From Hyphomonadaceae bacterium UBA5336 (GTDB lineage: Bacteria; Pseudomonadota; Alphaproteobacteria; Caulobacterales; Hyphomonadaceae): 50,249 nt of DNA. The stretch spans positions 1-50,249 of the forward strand of contig DHQO01000016.1 in assembly GCA_002408125.1 (NCBI GenBank), written 5' to 3'. A program made the translations under genes and the position numbers. This document shows, piece after piece, positions 1-6,457 of the stretch (the stretch's first letter is position 1; every line of letters starts with the position of its first letter). The notes beneath the pieces were generated by a model that was not told where the DNA came from, did not search any database, and saw only the letters and a program-made list of their open reading frames with translations.

Positions 1-38
1 GATGTCAACGTAGTGCTCTACCGCTGAGCTAACCGCCC
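1..38 (-). tRNA. tRNA-Val (anticodon GAC), 5' part only
   Basis: Read on the minus strand, the first 38 bases give a 5' acceptor arm GGGCGGT, a D stem GCTC/GAGC around an AGCGGTA loop, and the 5' side of the anticodon stem, CTACG. The loop TTGACAT follows, so the anticodon is GAC, which reads valine GTC codons. The 3' half, with the T arm and CCA region, lies outside the window. The gene follows cpdR on the same strand after a gap of about 85 bases in which I see no clear terminator. Confidence 0.9.
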
Positions 39-124
39 GTAGCGCGGGGGCGAGGCCCCGTGCCGGAAGTTGGCGTCTATCGCCCACGCGCGCGCAGGCG
101 TCAAGGCAGAAGGTGCGTGTCGCC

Positions 125-484
125 TCAGGCGGCCATGACACGGTCGACTTCCTCGACGATCTCGCGCAGGTGGAAGGGCTTTGACAGCACTTTTGCGCCG
201 GCCGGGGTCGGCGCGCCCGAGGCCAGCGCGACGGCGGCGAAACCGGTGATGAAGACGATCTTCATGGCCGGGTCGAGCTCCGCCCCGCGCCGGGCCAGTT
301 CGATCCCGTCGAGGCCGGGCATCACAATGTCAGTAAGAAGAAGATCGAACACCTCGCGCTCGAGCGCTTCGAGCGCGCCCTCGCCATCAGCATAGTCCTG
401 CACCTCGTGCCCGGCCCGGCGAAGTGCCGCCGCCAGGAAGGAGCGCATGGAATCGTCGTCTTCCGCGAGGAGGATCTTGGTCAT
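125..484 (-). CDS. cpdR: CpdR-type single-domain response regulator
   Basis: This is a stand-alone receiver domain of 119 residues with no output domain. The acidic pocket is at D9-D10-D11, the phosphoacceptor is D52 in LLLTDIVMPG, and T80 and K102 (SKPFH) complete the switch. The wording matches CpdR of Caulobacter closely (AEDDDS, FITGFAAVAL, VLSKPFHLR). There, unphosphorylated CpdR primes ClpXP for cell-cycle proteolysis and the CckA-ChpT relay phosphorylates it. I start it at MTKILLAEDD because receiver domains begin there. A longer frame to 547 adds 21 residues unlike the family. It is divergent from the formylglutamate amidohydrolase, the arrangement I recall from Caulobacter. The function rests on similarity and context. 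Confidence 0.9.
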   Translation of the reverse strand: MTKILLAEDDDSMRSFLAAALRRAGHEVQDYADGEGALEALEREVFDLLLTDIVMPGLDGIELARRGAELDPAMKIVFITGFAAVALASGAPTPAGAKVLSKPFHLREIVEEVDRVMAA

Positions 485-601
485 GTTTGCCCCGGAATTT
501 TCGCCTGATACACGGACGCAGTAGCCGAGTTTCGGTAAATTGACCATAAACGTGCCAAGACTTTGCTTGACCTTTTGCGGGTTTCGAAAACCATAGCGCC
601 C

Positions 602-1513
602 ATGTCGCTCGCTGCTCCGCTACCTTCTTCGCCACGAATACCGGAGCCGGCTTCGTCTGACATCACCTATGGTGCACCTTACACCTATCTCGCGCCAGCC
701 GAAGATCGCCTGCCGCTGATCTTCGCCTCACCGCATTCCGGGCAACACTATCCCGATTCCCTGCGCACCGCCCTATGCGTGCCGCTGATCGATCTTCAGC
801 GCACAGAGGATGCCTTTGTCGACGACCTGTTTTCCTCAGCCGTCGGACGCGGGGCCGGGCTGCTGACGGCGCGCTATGCCCGCACCTTCGTCGATCTCAA
901 CCGCGATCCGCTGGAGCTTGACCGGCGCATGTTCGACGGCCCGCCGCCGCGCCGATGCGGCATTCCCGGTCCGCGCGTGGAGGCCGGGCTCGGTTGCCTG
1001 CCGAAGGTCGGCGCGCGCGGCCAGGGCTTTTACCGCAGCCAGCTCGATCCGGTGGAAGCCGAAGCGCGCCTGCGCGATGTGCACGATGCCTATCACCGCC
1101 ACCTGTCGGGCGAACTGGCGCGCCTGAAAGACAAGCACGACATGGCCTACCTGGTCGATTGCCATTCCATGCCCTCGCGCCAGCCCAGCCGCCGGCCGCT
1201 GGCCGAGATTGTGCTCGGTGACCGGTTCGGCTCAAGCTGCGGCGGCCGGCTGACCAGCCTGATCGAGAAGCGGTTCCGCCGGCTCGGCTATAGCGTGGCG
1301 CGCAACGCGCCCTATGCCGGCGGCTACACCACACTGCGCTACGGACGCCCGCTGCGCGGCCTGCACGCCATCCAGATCGAGATCCGGCGCGATCTCTATA
1401 TGGATGAGGTGCGCGTTCAGCGCAGTGCGGGCTACAGCCAGCTCTCACGCGATATCGGGGAAGTGGTTGCCGATGTGGCAGCTTTCGTGAAGCGTCAGCT
1501 CAGCCGGGCTTGA
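602..1513 (+). CDS. N-formylglutamate amidohydrolase family protein
   Basis: The product has 303 residues and belongs to the FGase family (PF05013), which hydrolyses N-formyl-L-glutamate or similar N-formyl amino acids in the cytoplasm. Family features are FASPHSGQHYP near residues 37-47, a TARYARTFVDLNR block, and LVDCHSMPS with the conserved Asp-Cys-His. A basic, Tyr-rich stretch (GGYTTLRYGRP) precedes HAIQIEIRRDLYMDE. I start at the ATG at 602, since the in-frame ATG at 563 adds 13 residues without homology character. Neither start has a convincing Shine-Dalgarno sequence. There is no hut operon here, so a role in histidine breakdown is not supported by context. A stand-alone copy beside cpdR is what relatives show. 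Confidence 0.85.
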   Translation: MSLAAPLPSSPRIPEPASSDITYGAPYTYLAPAEDRLPLIFASPHSGQHYPDSLRTALCVPLIDLQRTEDAFVDDLFSSAVGRGAGLLTARYARTFVDLNRDPLELDRRMFDGPPPRRCGIPGPRVEAGLGCLPKVGARGQGFYRSQLDPVEAEARLRDVHDAYHRHLSGELARLKDKHDMAYLVDCHSMPSRQPSRRPLAEIVLGDRFGSSCGGRLTSLIEKRFRRLGYSVARNAPYAGGYTTLRYGRPLRGLHAIQIEIRRDLYMDEVRVQRSAGYSQLSRDIGEVVADVAAFVKRQLSRA

Positions 1514-1522
1514 TTTTCGGGC

Positions 1523-1601
1523 AAAAAAAGGCCGTGCTGGAAGCCAGCACGGCGATTAGGTAAAGGGAGGAAACGCCAAGAGGCGTCAGCACCGAAGTGC
1601 T
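1523..1601 (-). ncRNA. predicted small regulatory RNA, about 79 nt
   Basis: Minus-strand features line up as a complete sRNA gene. From a likely start at 1601 the RNA folds into AGCAC-UUCG-GUGCU (1588-1601, a UUCG tetraloop closed by C-G). A second hairpin, ACGCC-UCUU-GGCGU, follows at 1573-1586. Next comes an open pyrimidine-rich stretch containing CCUCCC (about 1554-1572). It ends with a perfect 10-bp hairpin (1531-1553) followed by seven U (1523-1529), a textbook intrinsic terminator. A promoter lies just upstream (separate entry). The CCUCCC stretch could pair with Shine-Dalgarno sequences, as in several alphaproteobacterial sRNAs. No protein gene upstream on this strand needs this terminator. 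Expression and family membership are unproven. Confidence 0.68.
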
Positions 1602-1608
1602 AGGACCC

Positions 1609-1636
1609 ATATTATTGTGCGGCGCAAAATGATCAA
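1609..1636 (-). promoter_or_regulatory. putative sigma-70 promoter of the small RNA
   Basis: On the minus strand a -35-like TTGATC (1636-1631) is separated by 16 bases from a -10-like TAATAT (1614-1609). Transcription would start about 8 bases later at the A at 1601, which is the first base of the first hairpin. Spacing and position fit the small RNA well. The -35 match is partial. Confidence 0.5.
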
Positions 1637-1728
1637 GCGTTTTTTCGCAGTCGCAATAATATTCGTTCTAGTGAGTTGAAAATTAAGTAGATTTTGTGCC
1701 TCGGAAAGTGTGCGGCACGGCGATTGCT

Positions 1729-1756
1729 CTCGTTTTGGTCGGTGACCCTAAACGAG
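1729..1756 (+). other. leader hairpin or operator upstream of the XRE regulator
   Basis: An interrupted inverted repeat pairs CTCGTTT (1729-1735) with AAACGAG (1750-1756). An inner stem pairs GGTC (1737-1740) with GACC (1744-1747) around a GGT loop. It ends 42 bases before the ATG of the XRE gene. It could be an autoregulatory operator or an RNA structure in the leader. The sequence does not decide between them. Confidence 0.4.
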
Positions 1757-1798
1757 ACGAAGCCTAAAACGCCGCTCGAAATGCTGAGGAGTAAGAGT

Positions 1799-2200
1799 AT
1801 GGCCGACGATATTGACCTGCACGTGGGAAAACGCCTGAGACGGCGCCGCCGCCTTCTGGGGATGACCCAGCAGGACCTCGCCAGCCAGGTGGGTGTGCGA
1901 TTCCAGCAGATCCAGAAATACGAATGCGGTGCCAACCGCGTGACGTCTTCTCGCCTGTATGACCTGTCGCGGGCCCTGAACGTGTCCGTGCAGTATTTCT
2001 TCGACGGCATCACGCCGGCCGATGCGCCCGCCAACCCGGCCAATGATGCCGAGCGTCTGGAAGGCGACATTCTCTCGCAGAAAGAGACCCTGGAACTGGT
2101 GCGGGCCTATTACCGCCTGTCGGAACGCCCGCGCCGCCGCCTGCTTGAACTGGCCAAGGCCCTGCAGAGCGAAGCCGACGAACAGGGCGGCGCTGCTTGA
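1799..2200 (+). CDS. XRE-family helix-turn-helix transcriptional regulator (PraR-like)
   Basis: The product has 133 residues. Residues 7-65 form a Cro/CI-type helix-turn-helix: VGKRLRRRRRLLGMTQQDLA, then a recognition-helix region VRFQQIQKYECG, then LYDLSRALNVSVQYFF. The C-terminal half is a charged helical tail (ETLELVRAYYRL). This is the common alphaproteobacterial stand-alone regulator type that includes rhizobial PraR; its target genes are unknown here. The ATG at 1799 is preceded by GAGGAG nine bases upstream, which favours it over the in-frame ATG at 1781. The leader carries a hairpin (1729-1756) and an AAAAT-N7-ATTTT repeat near 1679, either of which could be a self-binding site. hisN follows after 33 bases on the same strand. 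Confidence 0.85.
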   Translation: MADDIDLHVGKRLRRRRRLLGMTQQDLASQVGVRFQQIQKYECGANRVTSSRLYDLSRALNVSVQYFFDGITPADAPANPANDAERLEGDILSQKETLELVRAYYRLSERPRRRLLELAKALQSEADEQGGAA

Positions 2201-2212
2201 CCTGACAGCCTT

Positions 2213-2237
2213 CCATGGCGCATTTCCCGCGCCATGG
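2213..2237. repeat. 9-bp inverted repeat spanning the hisN start codon
   Basis: CCATGGCGC (2213-2221) and GCGCCATGG (2229-2237) are perfect inverted copies with a 7-base loop. The ATG at 2234 sits in the downstream arm. No T tract follows, so this is a poor terminator. It could hide the start codon in RNA structure, or the true start could be the next ATG at 2240. Confidence 0.5.
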
Positions 2238-3049
2238 ACATGATCTTTCCGAATCAGCATGCTGAAACCCTGGCGCTGATCCAGCGCCTTGTGGACCTGG
2301 CCCAGCCGATAACGCTGGGCCATTTTCGTGACGATCCGGACACTGAAACCAAACAGACCGGACGTGGCTATGATCCCGTCACGGTGGCCGACCGCGATGC
2401 GGAGGCCGCAATCCGCGCAGAGCTTGCCCGCGCGCGGCCCGATGATGCGATTGTCGGCGAGGAGTTCGGCGGGCAGGCCGGCACCAGCGGCTGGACCTGG
2501 TATCTCGACCCTATCGATGGCACGCGCGCCTATGTCGCCGGGCTGGCGAGCTGGACCACGCTGATCGGACTGGCCGGCGCCGACGGCGTGCCGGCCTATG
2601 GCGCGATCGCCTGCCCGGTGCTCGGCGAGACCTATCTCGGTTGGCCCGGCGGGGCGGCGCTGGTGAGGAAAGAGGGCATCGAACCGATTTCCGTCTCGCC
2701 CTGCGCGGATCTGCGCGAGGCGCGCATTACCACCACCGATCCCTTCATCTTCACCCCGTCCGAGGAAGGCGCCTGGACGCATCTGCGCGCCACCGCCCGG
2801 ATCACCCGCTATGGTCTGGATGCCTACGCCTATGCACGCCTGGCCGGCGGCACCGTCGACCTTGTGGCCGAAAGCGGCCTGAAACCGTGGGATGTCGCCG
2901 CGCTGATCCCGGTGGTGCGCGGGGCCGGCGGACTGGCACTCGACTGGCGCGGCCAGGCGGCCACCGCGCGCGGCGGACAGATTGTCTGCGCCGCCAGCCA
3001 GCCGGTGGTCGACCAGGCGTTGCTCGCACTCAGGCGGTCTGCGGAATAG
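2234..3049 (+). CDS. hisN: inositol monophosphatase family, likely histidinol-phosphatase (HisN type)
   Basis: The product has 271 residues and the metal-dependent phosphatase fold of the IMPase family. Metal ligands are visible at E76-E77 (GEEFG), D92 and D95 (LDPIDGT) and D220 (KPWDVAAL). The block WYLDPIDGTRAYVAGL, followed by SWTTLIGL, is the wording of the HisN branch. That branch dephosphorylates histidinol phosphate in the eighth step of histidine synthesis, so I prefer this to SuhB. A second family member at 13599-14426 is the SuhB-like one, which supports the split. No his genes are adjacent, so the substrate is an inference. The start at 2234 lacks a Shine-Dalgarno sequence and lies in an inverted repeat; the ATG at 2240 is an alternative. 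Confidence 0.82.
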   Translation: MDMIFPNQHAETLALIQRLVDLAQPITLGHFRDDPDTETKQTGRGYDPVTVADRDAEAAIRAELARARPDDAIVGEEFGGQAGTSGWTWYLDPIDGTRAYVAGLASWTTLIGLAGADGVPAYGAIACPVLGETYLGWPGGAALVRKEGIEPISVSPCADLREARITTTDPFIFTPSEEGAWTHLRATARITRYGLDAYAYARLAGGTVDLVAESGLKPWDVAALIPVVRGAGGLALDWRGQAATARGGQIVCAASQPVVDQALLALRRSAE

Positions 3050-3051
3050 GC

Positions 3052-3097
3052 CCGCCCGCTCCCTTCCCCGGGGCAGACCAGGAAGGGAAGCGGGCGG
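3052..3097. terminator. terminator-like hairpin between convergent genes
   Basis: CGCCCGCTCCCTTCC (3053-3067) pairs with GGAAGGG-A-AGCGGGCG (3081-3096), giving about 15 bp with one bulged A. It sits between the ends of hisN (plus) and the TadG-like gene (minus). There is no clear T run on either side, so it may be a 3'-end stabiliser rather than a simple intrinsic terminator. Confidence 0.5.
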
Positions 3098-3131
3098 CTC
3101 AGGCTCCTCGATCGGGCGCTTGTTGGGGGGA

Positions 3132-4574
3132 CTAAAGCACCACGACCGGGCGCGAGCACTCGGCATCGTTCACCCAGATATCGGCCTCCGACAGGTGCAG
3201 GCCGAGATCCACCAGTAGGGTGTCCACGGCGCGCACCAGCGGGCGATAGAGCAGGGGCGCGTCATTCACGTCCACCGACAGGCCCGAGCGAGCCTGTTTC
3301 ACGGTGCCATTGCCGATTTCCGCCGCCGAGAAGGACACGGTCTGAACCTCGGAATTGGACAGGTCGAGCTGGAGCTGGCCAAGCCGGCCGAGATCTACCG
3401 TCACGGTGGACGGAGAGGTGGAAACCTCCACATCCACGCGCTGGACCGTGCGGTTGGAGCAGACAATGTCGGCCACGCGGCCCGTGGCTTCAGCCAAGCG
3501 GACCTCAAGACCGATCCCGCCCAGCAGGCCACCTTCCAGCAGCGACAGGCGCAGGCGCGTCTGGGCGGTTTCCAGCGTGGAATCGCGGTCGCTGGTCAGG
3601 TCCCAGCGCATCAACTGGGCGGTTTCCCCGATACGCAGCTGGAGCGAGGCGAGGCTGCCGGCCACGTCGAGATCCAGGGCGACCTGATTGTCGCCATCGG
3701 CCAGGGCGGCACTGGCCATCAGGAGCTGCCCACCATTGATCACGATCGGCTCGGCTGTCTCATTGGTGTCGGTGGGTATATAGGCGAGTTGGGCATGGTT
3801 GATCAGCTCGTTCAGGGTGACGAGGCGCGAGGAGGCCTCCGGCGCCACGGAAAAGGCCGGCAGGCTGAGGCCGTCGGTCCGCGCGACCTGCAGGGCAGAC
3901 GAGACCGCGCCGAGCGAGACCTCGCTGTCGAGCACCTCCTGATAGTTCAGCGCGGTCAGCTCCAGATCGGTATTGAGTGCATCCAGGGCTTCCAGCAGTT
4001 CGACATCCACGCTCAGCAGCTGTTCGTAGTCCATGGCCTTGATCGCGCCGTCATAGCCGACCAGCGCCGACAGGAGCTGGCCCGACAGGCCATCCTCAAG
4101 ACGCAAGAGGCGTGAGCCCATGGCCACGCTGGCAGACGATTGCATGCGCGCAACAGAGCTCAGGTCCAGCCGGTTGTCGTTGCGCAGCCAGCCGGAGGCC
4201 AGGCGCTCGCGAACCGGCAGGCTGACATCCACGCGCACTGCATTGGTCGGTGTGGCATCGGCCAGGTAGCGGTCGTAATCGGAGCTGGAGCGCGAGGGAT
4301 CGTAATTGCCCTGACTGACACCGATGGTGACATCGGTCAGGTCGAAGCCTTTCGACAGCAGGATCGTGCGCACGCGGTCAGGCGTCACCGGCCCGCTGGA
4401 GAGCAGCTCCAGTGCGGCAAGGTCAGCCGCCGACTGCAGCTTGCGCTTTTCCATATAGGTCAGGGAGAGATTGGCCACGATGGCCACAAACATGGCGGCT
4501 GCGCCGAAAACGATCGCGAACTGAACTGCGAGCGCACCACGGGTGCCGGCAAGAAATCCACGCAGGGTCGACAT
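3132..4574 (-). CDS. TadG-like membrane protein with Tad/TadE-G N-terminus
   Basis: The product has 480 residues. The N-terminus has the Flp-pilus TadE/G pattern: a short cytoplasmic start, a membrane helix at about residues 14-38 (ALAVQFAIVFGAAAMFVAIVANL), then MEKRKLQSAADLAALELL. The rest is a long periplasmic domain rich in beta-forming segments with two late cysteines (VCSNR and DAECSRP). Family members assist assembly of Tad/Flp pili or related secretion. The start overlaps the stop of the upstream TadE gene by one base (TAATG), so the two are translationally coupled. No CpaA-F or TadA-C genes are in the window, so whether this pair serves a remote tad locus is open. Confidence 0.78.
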   Translation of the reverse strand: MSTLRGFLAGTRGALAVQFAIVFGAAAMFVAIVANLSLTYMEKRKLQSAADLAALELLSSGPVTPDRVRTILLSKGFDLTDVTIGVSQGNYDPSRSSSDYDRYLADATPTNAVRVDVSLPVRERLASGWLRNDNRLDLSSVARMQSSASVAMGSRLLRLEDGLSGQLLSALVGYDGAIKAMDYEQLLSVDVELLEALDALNTDLELTALNYQEVLDSEVSLGAVSSALQVARTDGLSLPAFSVAPEASSRLVTLNELINHAQLAYIPTDTNETAEPIVINGGQLLMASAALADGDNQVALDLDVAGSLASLQLRIGETAQLMRWDLTSDRDSTLETAQTRLRLSLLEGGLLGGIGLEVRLAEATGRVADIVCSNRTVQRVDVEVSTSPSTVTVDLGRLGQLQLDLSNSEVQTVSFSAAEIGNGTVKQARSGLSVDVNDAPLLYRPLVRAVDTLLVDLGLHLSEADIWVNDAECSRPVVVL

Positions 4575-5011
4575 TACATGTACCCCGTGATGCTCGAATG
4601 GATTTCCAGCGTGTCCGGCGGCATCGGCAGGAGGCCGTCCAGGACGCGGATCGGGTGGCTGTCGGTGTCGTATTCGAGCACGACCTCGGTTTCCTGCGTG
4701 ACAGGATCGTAGCTGACACGCACGCGGGCCATGTCCGGGTCAAGCATCATGAACTCCCCCACACGGTCTGTGAGGTGCGCATTGGCGCGGGCCTGTTTCT
4801 CCTCGAGCGTCAGACCCCCGAGGGCGGCGCGTGTGAGATCGGCATTGAGTTGCTGGAGGGAGACCTGCGTCATGAAGAGGAGGCCGTACCCAGCCATGGC
4901 GAAACAAAGCAGAAGAAACACAGGCGCAAGGAGAGCGAATTCAACCGCGGTCGCGCCGCTTTGTGACCGCTCATTCAATTTAGCGATTTGCACTTCTAAG
5001 TGGTGTGGCAT
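4574..5011 (-). CDS. TadE-family pseudopilin-like protein
   Basis: The product has 145 residues. After a hydrophilic leader comes SQSGATAVEFALLAPVFLLL, the TadE signature: a Gly-Ala processing-type site, then a Glu at the fifth position of the hydrophobic helix (residues 18-45). In Tad systems the prepilin peptidase cuts TadE and it becomes a minor pilin. The C-terminal part is a small beta-rich domain (VRVSYDPVTQETEVVLEY). The stop TAA overlaps the ATG of the TadG-like gene. The leader is AT-rich and holds a 28-bp palindrome at 5084-5111. The ATG at 5011 has only a weak GGG-type ribosome site. The family is clear; the role is inferred. Confidence 0.82.
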   Translation of the reverse strand: MPHHLEVQIAKLNERSQSGATAVEFALLAPVFLLLCFAMAGYGLLFMTQVSLQQLNADLTRAALGGLTLEEKQARANAHLTDRVGEFMMLDPDMARVRVSYDPVTQETEVVLEYDTDSHPIRVLDGLLPMPPDTLEIHSSITGYM

Positions 5012-5346
5012 GTCCCAACCCAGATTAGGTGTTTTTGTTCTCGTATAAGTAGTTTTCCGTATGGCCGGCTAATTCGCGCCAAACCCGATATGTGCAATTT
5101 CACATATCGGGAAAACCAATTGGGCGATCTGATAGCGATATCAGCTCAATGACTACCGTGTGATGCGCTGTGCTGCCTACAGGAATTGCTGAACGCGCGT
5201 AAGTTATCGAAGCCGGTTGGAGGGAGCTATTTTTCAGGCAATATACCGTAGAAGTAGAGTGTCTAAGGGGCGATTTTTCGCGCAATTGCCTGCTGAATGG
5301 GCCGAATTCCCTCACAGATGGCGCAAAAATAGCCGCCGGATTCACC
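5012..5346. other. AT-richer intergenic region between TIR gene and tadE
   Basis: This 335-base gap is visibly richer in A and T than its neighbours. It contains one strong element, the palindrome at 5084-5111. On the minus strand, towards tadE, TTGCAC followed after 17 bases by AATTAG is a weak promoter candidate that overlaps the palindrome. No convincing coding frame is present: the frames that remain open lack ribosome sites and run into the TIR gene. Confidence 0.6.
5084..5111. repeat. perfect 11-bp inverted repeat upstream of tadE
   Basis: CCCGATATGTG (5084-5094) and CACATATCGGG (5101-5111) are exact inverted copies around CAATTT. It lies 73 bases before the tadE start and 236 bases past the TIR stop. 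Read towards tadE it is followed by only TTT, so it could be an operator for tadE or a weak terminator for the TIR transcript. Confidence 0.6.
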
Positions 5347-6309
5347 TCAACAGGCCGAAATATCAACCACCACATGGCCAAGCCGGCAGCCCGAGGACGG
5401 GATCTTGCAATTGCCGGCACCCATCAGGTCGGGCTGGTCGATATCCTCGTCCTGGATCAGCAGGGTGATGCGGTCGGCACGGCCCGGATTGGAAATATTG
5501 CCGCTTGAGCAGCGATAGCTGTCGTCGCAGGAAAAGCGCGCCGTGTTGTGGGTGTCGCTGGTCACCGTGATGTCGGGCTTGGGTGCGGGGAAGTCCCAGT
5601 TGCCGCGCGGGCCTTCATCGTCGGCCACGATCCAGATCTTGAAACAGCCTGGCGCCTGGGGCGGCGTGGGCGTGGGCTCGGGCACCGGGTCGGGGCTGAC
5701 CGTGGCGGTGTCGGTGGTCTCGACGGTCTGGTCGGCGGGTGTCAGCAGGCCGCCGGTCAGGCCGTCCAGAAGGCCGCTGGCATAAAGCCCGCCGCCCCCG
5801 GCGCCGACCAGGAGAAGGGCCAGCACCGCATTAAGGCCCCCGCGGCCCTTCCGGCGCGGGGCTGGCGCGCCTGAACTGAGCGAGGCGGTCGGGCCGATGC
5901 TGCCGGGCGCGGCGCCTGTGCCCGAAACCAGGCCGCGCACCCAGCCGACCAGCTTCTGGAAGCTGCGGTCGCCCGGATTTCCATCCCAGTTGCTCAGATT
6001 GACGGTCTGCGTGCGGCGATAGGCGAGCGGAACAGAGCAGGCCTCCAGCATGACCGGCACGAGCTTGCCCTTCTCCTTGGCATAGTCGGCCTCGGTGCGC
6101 ACCCATTCCGACACCACCGAGCGTGGGGTCCACAGAACAACGACTGCCTTGGCTGCGGCGATCTCGGCCTCGATCGTCTCGTCCCAGCTTGTATGCGGGG
6201 TGATCCGCTCATCATACCAGACCGAAAAGCCGGCTTCCTGCAGCTGGTGGATCGTGTCCTCGGCGAGGTGCTTGTCCTCGCGCTTGTAGGAAATGAAGAT
6301 ATCGGCCAT
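5347..6309 (-). CDS. TIR-domain membrane protein with cysteine-rich, C2-like outer domain
   Basis: The product has 320 residues. Residues 1-128 are a bacterial TIR domain (TIR_2 type): MADIFISYKRED, GFSVWYDERI, SWDETIEAEI, AVVVLWTPRSV, then SEWVRTEADYA. E73 in WVRTE is where TIR NADases keep the catalytic Glu. A basic patch (RRKGR, 152-156) precedes one membrane helix at about 159-180, so the TIR domain faces the cytoplasm. A Pro-rich linker (about 195-225) leads to an outer domain with six cysteines. Within it, ITLLIQDEDIDQPDLMGAG resembles the calcium-binding loop region of C2 domains. The start at 6309 is set by the TIR strand A and an AGGGGA site; an upstream in-frame ATG at 6342 adds 11 residues. 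NAD cleavage and outer-domain sensing are inferences. Confidence 0.8.
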   Translation of the reverse strand: MADIFISYKREDKHLAEDTIHQLQEAGFSVWYDERITPHTSWDETIEAEIAAAKAVVVLWTPRSVVSEWVRTEADYAKEKGKLVPVMLEACSVPLAYRRTQTVNLSNWDGNPGDRSFQKLVGWVRGLVSGTGAAPGSIGPTASLSSGAPAPRRKGRGGLNAVLALLLVGAGGGGLYASGLLDGLTGGLLTPADQTVETTDTATVSPDPVPEPTPTPPQAPGCFKIWIVADDEGPRGNWDFPAPKPDITVTSDTHNTARFSCDDSYRCSSGNISNPGRADRITLLIQDEDIDQPDLMGAGNCKIPSSGCRLGHVVVDISAC

Positions 6310-6457
6310 GGCGTTCCCCTCTACTGACGCGAAAGCTAACACCTTGGCCGCCCACTGGAAACGCTTTCTCCCGACCCCAGCGGCGAGGCAACATCTTGCA
6401 TATTTTCGCGCGGCTTGGCCTTATGCCGCCACGAGGAACCCGAACGAGGACACATTC

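Noticed and set aside
1748..3166. A 472-codon open frame on the minus strand over the XRE and hisN genes
   Set aside because: Shadow of two good plus-strand genes; no start signal.
5100..5420. A 106-codon minus-strand frame in the AT-richer gap
   Set aside because: It overlaps the end of the TIR gene, has no Shine-Dalgarno sequence and no recognisable design. Its codon pattern does not look selected.
5347..6309. TIR gene as part of a Thoeris system
   Set aside because: No ThsA-like SIR2 or SLOG partner is adjacent, and the protein has a membrane helix and outer domain that Thoeris TIR proteins lack.
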